A DNA stretch of 23,204 nt from a virus. The DNA lies in the IMG/VR virus record IMGVR_UViG_3300045994_000005, positions 1-23,204 of that record; one strand, 5' to 3'. Under the pieces are notes generated by a model, which was given only the letters and a program-made list of their open reading frames with translations, had not been told where the DNA came from and did not search any database. Position 1 is the first letter of the stretch; the number at the start of each line of letters is the position of its first letter. The position numbers were made by a program, and so were the translations under genes. Positions 6,940 through 13,574 of the stretch are shown here, one piece after another.

Positions 6940-7224
6940 ATGACCATTGAACAAGATATGTATGACGGTAGCCGAGCAAGAGAGATACTTGAAAGTGAAG
7001 TCTATATTGCGGCCTTTGAAACGATTAAACAGGAAATAATGACAACATGGCAACTATCACCAAGTCGGGATTTAGAAGGCAGGGAGAAACTATTTCTGAT
7101 GCTGGGAATGTTGAACAAAGTGCAATCGACTCTGCAAATAGTGATGGAAACGGGGAAGATAGCCACCATCAATCTACAGCACCAACGCACACTGATGGAA
7201 CGGGCGAAAGAGTTTATAAGATAA
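6940..7224 (+). CDS. conserved small phage protein of unknown function
   Basis: A 94-residue helical, charged protein. ATG 6940 and ATG 6958 are both possible and neither has a clear ribosome site; the gene begins 13 nt after a terminator. Motifs SRAREILES, FETIKQEIMTTWQ, SRDLEGREKLFLMLGML and QHQRTLMERAKEFI are of a type seen in proteins of about 90-100 residues encoded between portal and scaffold in many podophages and siphophages. The R-D-x-E-G-R-E-x-L core is especially recurrent. The function is not established; a minor head-assembly role is inferred from position only. Its TAA overlaps an ATG at 7224. Confidence 0.65.
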   Translation: MTIEQDMYDGSRAREILESEVYIAAFETIKQEIMTTWQLSPSRDLEGREKLFLMLGMLNKVQSTLQIVMETGKIATINLQHQRTLMERAKEFIR

Positions 7225-7289
7225 TGATTGATAATCGCGTATTCACTGACATGAAGTCAGCATCTAAATATATGATGACTAGGACTTAA
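7047..7289 (+). CDS. possible overlapping ORF, 80 residues
   Basis: An open frame from ATG 7047 to TAA 7287-7289 that overlaps the last 178 nt of the preceding gene in another frame. The first 50 residues are hydrophilic and Ser/Gly/Asp/His rich. The last 26 (RVYKIMIDNRVFTDMKSASK plus YMMTRT) look like a compact protein segment, and most of that part does not overlap any other gene. A shorter start at ATG 7224 overlaps the previous stop (TAATG) and would give 21 residues. AGGAA lies at 7031-7035, 11 nt before 7047, a weak ribosome site. Either the full overlapping form or the short coupled form could be real. I do not recognise it. Confidence 0.38.
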   Translation: MATITKSGFRRQGETISDAGNVEQSAIDSANSDGNGEDSHHQSTAPTHTDGTGERVYKIMIDNRVFTDMKSASKYMMTRT

Positions 7290-7290
7290 T

Positions 7291-7746
7291 ATGATCGGTT
7301 ACGAGATAATTGGCAATACTGGCACAACAGGTGCAACAGGCAATGGCATAGCCTCCGTCATCCGCACCTCTGGCACAGGCGCACCAGGTACAACCGATAC
7401 TTACACCATTACCTATACCAATGCGACTACAAGTACGTTTAATGTAGTGAATGGCACGGTAGGCTCATCCAATACTACGCAATCAATCCTACTATCAGCA
7501 GTCGCAGACCTATCTCTAGGCAATATTATTAACGTCACTGTCCCTATAGCAGTAGATACAACCATTCCAGAGCCTATCAATCCAGTAGTCGGCTTAGTAG
7601 GATGGAACTGGCAACAAGACGCAACAGGAAATAGAACAATCACTCTACCCAATGGTACGACTATCACAGGTGGATTACCCAACGAGTTTCAATCAGCACT
7701 GTTTCTCTATAACGGTGTGAATTACATTAAATTAGCTAACGGATAA
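7291..7746 (+). CDS. small tail-fibre-like protein (Gly/Thr-rich)
   Basis: A 151-residue protein with AGGA about 7 nt before ATG 7291. The N-terminus has a short collagen-like Gly-x-y stretch (GNTGTTGATGNG, residues about 8-19), then a segment running from GIASVIRTSGTG to TDTYTITYTNATTSTFNVVNG. Variants of that segment (T-Y-T-I-T-x-T-x-G/A-T-T-S-T-F-x-V-x-N-G) are a common repeat unit in phage tail fibres and other trimeric surface proteins. The rest is beta-prone with Pro/Gly turns (IPEPINPVVGLVGWNW), and the end SALFLYNGVNYIKLANG looks like a fibre tip or connector. It is probably an accessory fibre or chaperone-like piece belonging to the adjacent spike genes. No catalytic motif is seen. 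Confidence 0.6.
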   Translation: MIGYEIIGNTGTTGATGNGIASVIRTSGTGAPGTTDTYTITYTNATTSTFNVVNGTVGSSNTTQSILLSAVADLSLGNIINVTVPIAVDTTIPEPINPVVGLVGWNWQQDATGNRTITLPNGTTITGGLPNEFQSALFLYNGVNYIKLANG

Positions 7747-7750
7747 TCAC

Positions 7751-9343
7751 ATGAAAAAATATCTATTCTTATTATTGGCGTTGTTCAGTTTCACGGCTAA
7801 TGCTGCTTTTGTTTCACAGAATACAACAGCTAGTAATATCTACTATGTAGCTACAAACGGAAATGATACGACTGGCAATGGTTCAGCATCAAAGCCTTGG
7901 GCTACTTTACCAAAAGCCTGTACTTCTGTCACTGCTAGTGGCTCAACCATCTACGTTAGAGGTGTTGGAGTAAGTGTAGATACGGTATGTAATCTTAATG
8001 TTGGTGTAAGTATTCAATGTGAATTTACGGCTACTTATTTAAAAGCTACAGCAGCTTTAGACCCAATGATTAAATTAAACTCTGCTACACAGGGTATAAA
8101 TGGAAATCAGAGTATTACTAACTGTACGCTAGATGGTAATACTCTTACTGGAACTTCTGCTGTTGAAGTTAAAGGTAGAAGTAATGTTGTAATGAAAAAC
8201 CTAATAATAAAAGATTGGTTAGATAGAGCAGTAGATTTTCATGGATTAAGCACATCAGATAGCACTAATATTGCGCCTACTTATTTTGGAATAGGCAATG
8301 AGTTTGCATTTAATACGATAACCAATTCATCTCGCTTTGCTGCTTATGGTAGAGGTCAATTACAAATAGGCGGTCAGGATGGTATATATATTCATGATAA
8401 CAATATGAATCAATCTGGTCGAGGTGTTAATGGCAATGGCTGGCTAATTAAGTATTTAAACGATGGCTTTAATAAGAATGTAAGAATTATTAAAAATACG
8501 TTTTATCGTGAAAGTTTTGTAGGTGATAGTTTTAACTTCTCAATAGAGCTTTGGCATAGTCTTGGTGGTACGGAAATAGCATTTAATAATATCTATCCAA
8601 TGTTAGATATTGCTGGCGCACAACGTGGTACAAGCACATACAGTTTTTGGATTCATAATAATACATTTGGCGATACTTCAATGGTTGGGGATGGTTCAAC
8701 TACTCCACAAAGAGCAATTGGTGGAGTAGACTTAGAACATAACATTGAACACGTAATAATTGATTCAAACACCTTTAGAAATCTGTCATGGGTAATGGTA
8801 GATTTAGAGTATACAGCTAATACAACCAAGCATGATATTACAATTAGCAATAATGTAGCTTATAACATTTGGGGAGGATTAGCAGGAAATACATCAACTA
8901 ATAATTATTTATATAATGTAAGGATTATAAATAATACGCTGTATACAACCCTTGCTAGTGCGCTTGATGGTTTCAATGTATTCAACTTTGCTAAGAATGT
9001 AGAAATCAGAAATAATATTGTTGTTGGGTTCACACGTTCACCGGTGATGATTTATGGGGGTGTTGGTATAATTAATGAGTTAATCGTTAATAACAACATA
9101 TTTAATACTAATGGGCATAGTAATACAGTATGGTTCAATGGCAGTACATCAACAAATTATCAAGAGTTAAACAATCTAACTACCAGCCCTTCATTTACCA
9201 ATACCGCAACCTTTGATTTTAGTTTACAGGTAGGTTCTCCTGCAATTGGTGCTGGTTTTGATGTTGGTATATACCAAGATATTTTTGGAAGAGTGCGATT
9301 ACAACCTACTGATATTGGTGCTTATCAATATAACAAATGGTAA
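7751..9343 (+). CDS. right-handed beta-helix spike with Sec signal peptide
   Basis: A 530-residue protein. MKKYLFLLLALFSFTANA is a textbook Sec signal peptide: two Lys, a hydrophobic core and cleavage after A-N-A at residue 18. The mature part begins with SNIYYVATNGNDTTGNGSAS, then KPWATL, the standard opening of secreted pectate-lyase-like parallel beta-helices. About 350 residues of helix rungs rich in Asn, Ile and Val follow (IHDNNMN, IIKNTFY, ISNNVAY, IINNTLY, IRNNIVV, VNNNIF). It closes with GSPAIGAG and DIGAYQYN, the ending of that class. The likely role is binding or degrading polysaccharide. A signal peptide is odd for a virion spike, which is assembled in the cytoplasm; the product may instead be exported from the infected cell. 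No catalytic residues could be assigned. The ribosome site is weak (GGA). Confidence 0.75.
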   Translation: MKKYLFLLLALFSFTANAAFVSQNTTASNIYYVATNGNDTTGNGSASKPWATLPKACTSVTASGSTIYVRGVGVSVDTVCNLNVGVSIQCEFTATYLKATAALDPMIKLNSATQGINGNQSITNCTLDGNTLTGTSAVEVKGRSNVVMKNLIIKDWLDRAVDFHGLSTSDSTNIAPTYFGIGNEFAFNTITNSSRFAAYGRGQLQIGGQDGIYIHDNNMNQSGRGVNGNGWLIKYLNDGFNKNVRIIKNTFYRESFVGDSFNFSIELWHSLGGTEIAFNNIYPMLDIAGAQRGTSTYSFWIHNNTFGDTSMVGDGSTTPQRAIGGVDLEHNIEHVIIDSNTFRNLSWVMVDLEYTANTTKHDITISNNVAYNIWGGLAGNTSTNNYLYNVRIINNTLYTTLASALDGFNVFNFAKNVEIRNNIVVGFTRSPVMIYGGVGIINELIVNNNIFNTNGHSNTVWFNGSTSTNYQELNNLTTSPSFTNTATFDFSLQVGSPAIGAGFDVGIYQDIFGRVRLQPTDIGAYQYNKW

Positions 9344-9348
9344 CTAAC

Positions 9349-9975
9349 ATGAAAAAATTACTATTAGCATTATTCTTCTCAACTAGCGCATTTGCAGGTA
9401 ATCCTGATGGCACGATATGGGAAGGATTAGGTGCAGGAAAGACTTCACAAACTACTACTACTGGCACAATCTCAGTTAAAGAGTATGGCAATGTTGTTCA
9501 GCATAGAACTATTTTAACATTTACAGCATCACCTGTAGTCTTAACTAATAACGCTGGTGTAGCTTTATACGGTGGTATCGGAACTACAACAACCACAGCA
9601 GTTTATACATTCCCTAAAGGTGCTATTCAGATAGTTGGTGCTGATTGCAGAGGTTCGTTAACTTTGACTACTGCTACAGCATTAGCTACTTATGCCAGCG
9701 TTAATTCACTAGGTACTGTTACAGCAGCCAATGATGCAACTTTAACAGGTACAGAGGCCAATATACTAGCTTCAACATCTGCGACTGCTGCAGTCGCTAA
9801 AGTGGCTGAGGTGAAGTCATTTAGCCTTGCTAACGTAGTGCCTTATGACGGTACAACAACTGCTATGCCGATGTTCTTAAACTTTGTGGTAGCAAATGAT
9901 GCAAGTAATGGCACTGGAGTCGGTACTTATACTGGCTCTTGTACGGTTACATGGTCTAACCTAACCAACAACTAA
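9349..9975 (+). CDS. virion-type beta protein with Sec signal peptide
   Basis: A 208-residue protein. ATG 9349 is preferred over in-frame ATG 9337 because the signal peptide MKKLLLALFFSTSAFA then begins correctly, with cleavage after A-F-A at residue 16. The mature part, GNPDGTIWEG then TTTTGTISVKEYG and HRTILTF, followed by VVLTNNAGVALYGGI, VYTFPKGAIQIVGADC and ATLTGTEANIL, ends in a TGSCTVTWSNL strand. It closely follows the layout of a widespread beta-sandwich protein in marine and freshwater phage structural modules that normally lacks a signal peptide. It could decorate the capsid or act outside the cell. It starts right after the beta-helix gene and probably shares its mRNA and fate. 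The function is unproven. Confidence 0.6.
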   Translation: MKKLLLALFFSTSAFAGNPDGTIWEGLGAGKTSQTTTTGTISVKEYGNVVQHRTILTFTASPVVLTNNAGVALYGGIGTTTTTAVYTFPKGAIQIVGADCRGSLTLTTATALATYASVNSLGTVTAANDATLTGTEANILASTSATAAVAKVAEVKSFSLANVVPYDGTTTAMPMFLNFVVANDASNGTGVGTYTGSCTVTWSNLTNN

Positions 9976-10028
9976 CAGCAATTCATCTTGGCAGTAAACT
10001 AAATTCAAGCGGTGGCAATACGCTGACT

Positions 10029-10052
10029 AGCTCACTATATGTGGGCTTTTTT
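10029..10052 (+). terminator. intrinsic terminator before the capsid genes
   Basis: AGCTCAC (10029-10035) pairs with GTGGGCT (10041-10047, one G-U) around TATAT, followed by six T. It ends the host-interaction block just before the scaffold gene. Confidence 0.8.
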
Positions 10053-10068
10053 ATTGCCTAAATCTTAA

Positions 10069-10103
10069 CACCGAGATGGTGCTAGTAGCGGTGAGTTCCG
10101 CTA
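10069..10103 (+). promoter_or_regulatory. tandem leader hairpins of the scaffold gene
   Basis: CACC (10069-10072)/GGTG (10078-10081) and TAGCGG (10086-10091)/CCGCTA (10098-10103) are two adjacent hairpins ahead of the scaffold ribosome site. The second contains GTGA at its loop edge. They may protect the 5' end of the capsid mRNA. No -10/-35 pair is obvious between the terminator and the gene. Confidence 0.4.
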
Positions 10104-10124
10104 ATCGACCCGAAAGGAAACACA

Positions 10125-11051
10125 ATGGATAATTTGAGCCAAGCCTCTGGCAACTCAGAACCCAATACAGGCGCACTCGACATTCAAGGTGCAGCAGATA
10201 TATTCGCCAACATGATTGACCCTGAAAAGGAAGAAGGCGAAGCCCCTGAAGAAGTCCCCGAAATTGAAGCCGATGCACCGATAGAAGCAGAGCCTATCAC
10301 CGTTGAAATAGACGGCAAGGAGGTTGTACTCACTAAGGAACAAATCGCAGAGGCTTACAAGAACGGTCTAAGACAATCTGACTATACCAAGAAAACAATG
10401 GAGATAGCAGATCAGCGTAAAGAAGCTGATGCAGTCAAAGAAAAGGCAACACAAGAACGCAATGCTTATGCTGAAAAGCTAAGTAATTATGCAGTACAAC
10501 TACAAGGATCATTACAAGAGCAATCCCAAATTAACATGGCTGAGTTACTGGAATCTGACCCTGTTGAGTATTTGAAGCAAACGCACCTTTTACAACAAAG
10601 ACAAGCTACTTTGCAACAGGCTCAAATGGAATTACAGAAGATAGGCGAACTCAACCAGCAAGAGCAGCAAGAAGCACGTAGCAACTATCTACAAGCACAG
10701 AATCAAGCATTGCTTGACAAACTCCCTGCATGGAAAGATGAAGCTAAAGCAACGGCTGACAAAACAGCAATCAAGAACTTTCTTAAATCTGAGGGCTATT
10801 CAGATGCAGAGATTTCACAAGTAGCAGACCATAGACACATTCTTATCTTAAAGGATGCACTAGCCTTTCGTCAGTTACTCAGTGAATCACCAGCAGCCAC
10901 TAAACGTGTGCAAGCCGTACCAGTAAAAGCTGAACGTACAGGCGCACATAGTGAAGCAGAGCCAAACGATGCAAGAAAACAAGCAATGAAAAGATTAGGT
11001 AAATCAGGCAGTTTAGATGATGCAGCCTCTTATTTTTCAACCTTACTCTAA
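10125..11051 (+). CDS. scaffolding protein
   Basis: A 308-residue protein from ATG 10125 with a strong AAGGAAACACA ribosome site. The N-terminal 65 residues are highly acidic (EEEVPEIE-type runs). ITVEIDGKEVVLTKEQI (residues about 65-81) leads into AYKNGLRQSDYTKKTMEIA, a segment typical of phage scaffold proteins. The middle is a long Gln/Glu-rich coiled coil (about 95-195), and the end is basic and helical (RKQAMKRLGKSGSLDDAASY), which in P22-like scaffolds is the capsid-binding side. It is located directly before the major capsid gene. The protein would template procapsid assembly and leave before or during packaging. Sequence similarity to P22 gp8 itself is weak; the role is inferred from composition and position. 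Confidence 0.85.
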   Translation: MDNLSQASGNSEPNTGALDIQGAADIFANMIDPEKEEGEAPEEVPEIEADAPIEAEPITVEIDGKEVVLTKEQIAEAYKNGLRQSDYTKKTMEIADQRKEADAVKEKATQERNAYAEKLSNYAVQLQGSLQEQSQINMAELLESDPVEYLKQTHLLQQRQATLQQAQMELQKIGELNQQEQQEARSNYLQAQNQALLDKLPAWKDEAKATADKTAIKNFLKSEGYSDAEISQVADHRHILILKDALAFRQLLSESPAATKRVQAVPVKAERTGAHSEAEPNDARKQAMKRLGKSGSLDDAASYFSTLL

Positions 11052-11057
11052 TTTAAA

Positions 11058-11069
11058 CGCAGTGATGCG
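11058..11069 (+). promoter_or_regulatory. CGCA-GTGA-TGCG hairpin before the capsid gene
   Basis: A perfect 4-bp stem with the GNRA-type tetraloop GTGA ends 3 nt before the capsid ribosome site. The same 16 bases (AACGCAGTGATGCGCT) recur at 15673-15688 upstream of an ejection gene. Confidence 0.55.
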
Positions 11070-11083
11070 CTAAAGGAAACCAA

Positions 11084-12019
11084 ATGGCTTTAACACTTAA
11101 TACTTTCGGTACAGGTACCGCAATCGGTAATCGTGAAGATTTGACTGATGTCATTTACAGAATTTCTCCCACAATTACTCCATTCTTAAACTTAGCAGCA
11201 AAGACTAAAGCATCAGCCATGACACACGAATGGCAAGTGCAAGACTTAGCCGCAGCAGCTTCAAATGCTGTAGCAGAGGGCGCGGATGCAACTACTAAAA
11301 CAGTAACACCTACTGTTCGCTTGCAGTCACGTACTCAAATCTCATCTAAATCTGTATCAGTATCAGGTACACAACAATCTGTAATGAGTGCAGGTCGTGG
11401 TAAAGATGAACTTGCATTCCAAATGGGTCTAGCTTCATTAGAACTTAAACGTGATATGGAATATGGCTTATTACAACAAGGTGTAGGTACTTCTTCACCT
11501 CGCGCTGTAAAAGGCTTGCGTACATGGATTACAGACAACAAGGACACAGTAGCAGGTTATGTAGCCCCTGTTTACACAACACTTGATGGTACTGCTAATA
11601 CAGACGGTACAACTCCAGTAGCATTTACTGAATCTCGTTTGAAAAACGTATTACAACAAATCTTTGTAGCTGGTGGTCAACCTGACACCATCTTAATGGG
11701 GCCAGCACAAAAGCAAACTTTCTCTGCTTTTACTGGTAACTCTACCCGTTTTGACAAGGGTGAAGATGCAAAAGTATTCGCTGCGGTTGATGTTTATGTT
11801 TCAGATTTTGGCGAATTGACTGCAATTCCTTCACGCTTTCAACGTAGCCGTGATGTATTTGTATTGCAATCTGATAAATGGGCAATTGCTTACTTACGCC
11901 CATTCCAAACTTTTGACTTGGCAACCACAGGCGATGCGATCAATAAAGAGATTCTTTGCGAATATGCAATCGAAGCTCGCGCACCAAAATCATCTGGTGG
12001 CGTTTACGATAACATCTAG
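11084..12019 (+). CDS. major capsid protein (SU10-like, DUF5309 type)
   Basis: A 311-residue protein from ATG 11084 with AAGGAAACCAA upstream. MALTLNTFGTGTAIGNREDL and ISPTITPFLNLAAKTKASA open the chain, as in the SU10-like/DUF5309 capsid family (HK97 fold). HEWQVQDLAAAASNAVAEGA (about residues 49-68) is the extended E-loop/N-arm region, QMGLASLELKRDMEYGLLQ (about 113-131) the long spine helix, and DVYVSDFGELTAIPSRFQ with DVFVLQSDKWAIAYLRPF the A-domain region. The length is usual for the family. It follows scaffold and is followed by a strong terminator, so it should be the most abundant late product. Codon use is clean and the ribosome site is near optimal. Confidence 0.92.
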   Translation: MALTLNTFGTGTAIGNREDLTDVIYRISPTITPFLNLAAKTKASAMTHEWQVQDLAAAASNAVAEGADATTKTVTPTVRLQSRTQISSKSVSVSGTQQSVMSAGRGKDELAFQMGLASLELKRDMEYGLLQQGVGTSSPRAVKGLRTWITDNKDTVAGYVAPVYTTLDGTANTDGTTPVAFTESRLKNVLQQIFVAGGQPDTILMGPAQKQTFSAFTGNSTRFDKGEDAKVFAAVDVYVSDFGELTAIPSRFQRSRDVFVLQSDKWAIAYLRPFQTFDLATTGDAINKEILCEYAIEARAPKSSGGVYDNI

Positions 12020-12032
12020 TAGTTAGTTCATA

Positions 12033-12059
12033 AAGCCCTGCTTCGGTGGGGCTTTTTTT
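12033..12059 (+). terminator. strong intrinsic terminator with UUCG loop after the capsid gene
   Basis: A 9-bp stem (12033-12041 with 12046-12054, including two G-U pairs) is closed by C(TTCG)G, an extra-stable tetraloop, and followed by seven T. It lies between capsid and the next head gene and would lower expression of downstream genes relative to capsid. Confidence 0.9.
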
Positions 12060-12073
12060 ATGAAGGAAACACA

Positions 12074-12385
12074 ATGAGTAATACATTTCAAAGTGCTATC
12101 ACCATAGTTAAAACTGGTGTGAGCCAAGCCTCTGGTGCTGTGAGTGCTGGTACGACCTTGCCGACTTGTTCAAGTGGTGAAGTGCCTCGCTATATTCGCG
12201 TGGCTGCTTCTGCCCCTGCCTGTTTTCGTATGGGTGTAGGCGCACAAACTGCGGTAGGTACAGATTTACAAGTTCAGCCTGGTGATGCAGTTATTTTGCA
12301 AGTACCCAATGGCTATAACAATTTTGCAGTCATTCAAGTATCAGCTGGTGGTGTAGTACAAATTTCAGCTTTAGAGAATATGTAA
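12074..12385 (+). CDS. small head decoration-like protein
   Basis: A 103-residue beta-rich protein from ATG 12074 with AAGGAAACACA, the same ribosome site as the scaffold gene. ITIVKTGVSQASGAVSAGTT (residues about 9-28), YIRVAASAPACFRMG (about 40-54) and LQVQPGDAVILQVP (about 66-79) suggest a small beta sandwich or barrel. Similar proteins of about 100 residues commonly follow the capsid gene in podophages and are thought to decorate or stabilise the head; this role is inferred from position and the strong ribosome site. Its stop overlaps the next ATG (TAATG). A head fibre base is an alternative. Confidence 0.6.
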   Translation: MSNTFQSAITIVKTGVSQASGAVSAGTTLPTCSSGEVPRYIRVAASAPACFRMGVGAQTAVGTDLQVQPGDAVILQVPNGYNNFAVIQVSAGGVVQISALENM

Positions 12386-12702
12386 TGATTGAAGTCGTTG
12401 GCTCATTAGATGGCGTACAAACGCTCATACATCGCCATAACGATGGCAAGGGTACGATTAGCTTCGGTACTAGACAGGATTGCGCCCCTATTCTCAATAA
12501 GACGAGAGAGATGCAGAAACTAGGCGAGGTTGGCTCATCTGAAATGCGTCATGCAGCCTCTATTCCTTCTGTGATTGTGGATAGATACTGTAATGAACAT
12601 AACATTTCATTGAATGAATTTATTGGCAATAAAGACCATATCAAAAGAATATTAAATGACCCATCACTTGAGTATTTCAGAATTTGGCGAGGAAAGATTT
12701 AA
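12385..12702 (+). CDS. conserved virion-module protein of unknown function
   Basis: A 105-residue protein starting on the last base of the previous stop (TAATG). The N-terminus is beta-like (IEVVGSLDGVQTLIHRHNDG). The second half, MRHAASIPSVIVDRYC followed by HNISLNEF and HIKRILNDPSLEYFRIWRG (residues about 54-103), is the recurrent part. Phages of this type often encode a protein with an R-H-A-A-x-I-P start, a helix and a D-P-x-x-x-x-F-R-I-W end in just this slot between capsid and adaptor. The function is not known to me; a head-completion role is plausible from position. It ends overlapping the next ATG by one base. Confidence 0.65.
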   Translation: MIEVVGSLDGVQTLIHRHNDGKGTISFGTRQDCAPILNKTREMQKLGEVGSSEMRHAASIPSVIVDRYCNEHNISLNEFIGNKDHIKRILNDPSLEYFRIWRGKI

Positions 12703-13574
12703 TGGCTAATGAGTTAAATATTACCCTCACCACAGGGCTTACAATAACCGCCAGCACGTACATTAATGGCATTGTCAATACCACAGGTATCGTCTGTCAT
12801 GAAGTAGGCTCTACAGGCGTATATCAAGGCACGATGACAGGTATTGCAGGTATCTATGAGGTATTCTTTTACTCAGGTGCTGCGGTGGTGGGTTCAGGCT
12901 GGATAGCATGGGATGGTACTTATGAAACGAGTGCATCGCCTGTCATTATCCAAGACCGTTCTTATACTTATTCCTCATTAAAAGCCAAGATAGCGGATTA
13001 CCTTTCACGCTCAGATTTAACTGCACAGATTGAGGATTTTATCTATCAGGCTGAGATACGTTTAAGGCGTGAATTACGCATCAGACAACAACTTAAAGTA
13101 AGCAGTATCAATACGATTGCAGGGGTGGAATATAACTATATCCCTGAAGATTACAATGCGATGCGTGATATGCACATTGTATCTAATCCTATCGGTAAGT
13201 TAGAGTATAAATCCCCTAGCGCATTCTATTCTGATACTTATTCGCAAGGCAGTGGTCAGCCAAGACAATATACGATTATTTCAGACAGATTCATCTTTGC
13301 GCCTGTGCCTGATGGTGTTTATACGGTGAATATGTTGTATTACGCACTCCCTCAATTTCTATCAACAGCTAACACTTCTAATGTGTTCTTGGTTGAAGCC
13401 CCTGATTTACTTTTATATGGTGCATTAGCAGAGGCTGAACCATATTTAATGAATGATTCAAGAGTTGCTATTTGGGCGCAAATGTATCAAAAAGGACTAG
13501 ATGCTCTCTCTATCAGTGATGATGAGGGTGAATACTCAGGCGCACCATTGGCTGTCAGCGTATCTCCACGATGA
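12702..13574 (+). CDS. head-tail adaptor protein with extra N-terminal beta domain
   Basis: A 290-residue protein. ATG 12702 is chosen: it overlaps the previous stop as TAATG and has GAGGAAAG at 12689-12696; an upstream in-frame TTG is less likely. Residues 1-80 are a small beta domain (TLTTGLTITA to GSGWIAWDG). Residues about 85-280 match podovirus adaptor proteins that close the portal: YSSLKAKIADYLSRSDLTAQ and IEDFIYQAEIRLRRELRIR, then YNYIPEDYNAMRDM, FIFAPVPDGVYTVNMLYYA and DLLLYGALAEAEPYL. This is the counterpart of P22 gp4. In relatives the adaptor usually lacks the N-terminal beta domain, so this looks like a fusion of two neighbouring genes. The stop overlaps the next start (ATGA). 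Confidence 0.8.
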   Translation: MANELNITLTTGLTITASTYINGIVNTTGIVCHEVGSTGVYQGTMTGIAGIYEVFFYSGAAVVGSGWIAWDGTYETSASPVIIQDRSYTYSSLKAKIADYLSRSDLTAQIEDFIYQAEIRLRRELRIRQQLKVSSINTIAGVEYNYIPEDYNAMRDMHIVSNPIGKLEYKSPSAFYSDTYSQGSGQPRQYTIISDRFIFAPVPDGVYTVNMLYYALPQFLSTANTSNVFLVEAPDLLLYGALAEAEPYLMNDSRVAIWAQMYQKGLDALSISDDEGEYSGAPLAVSVSPR

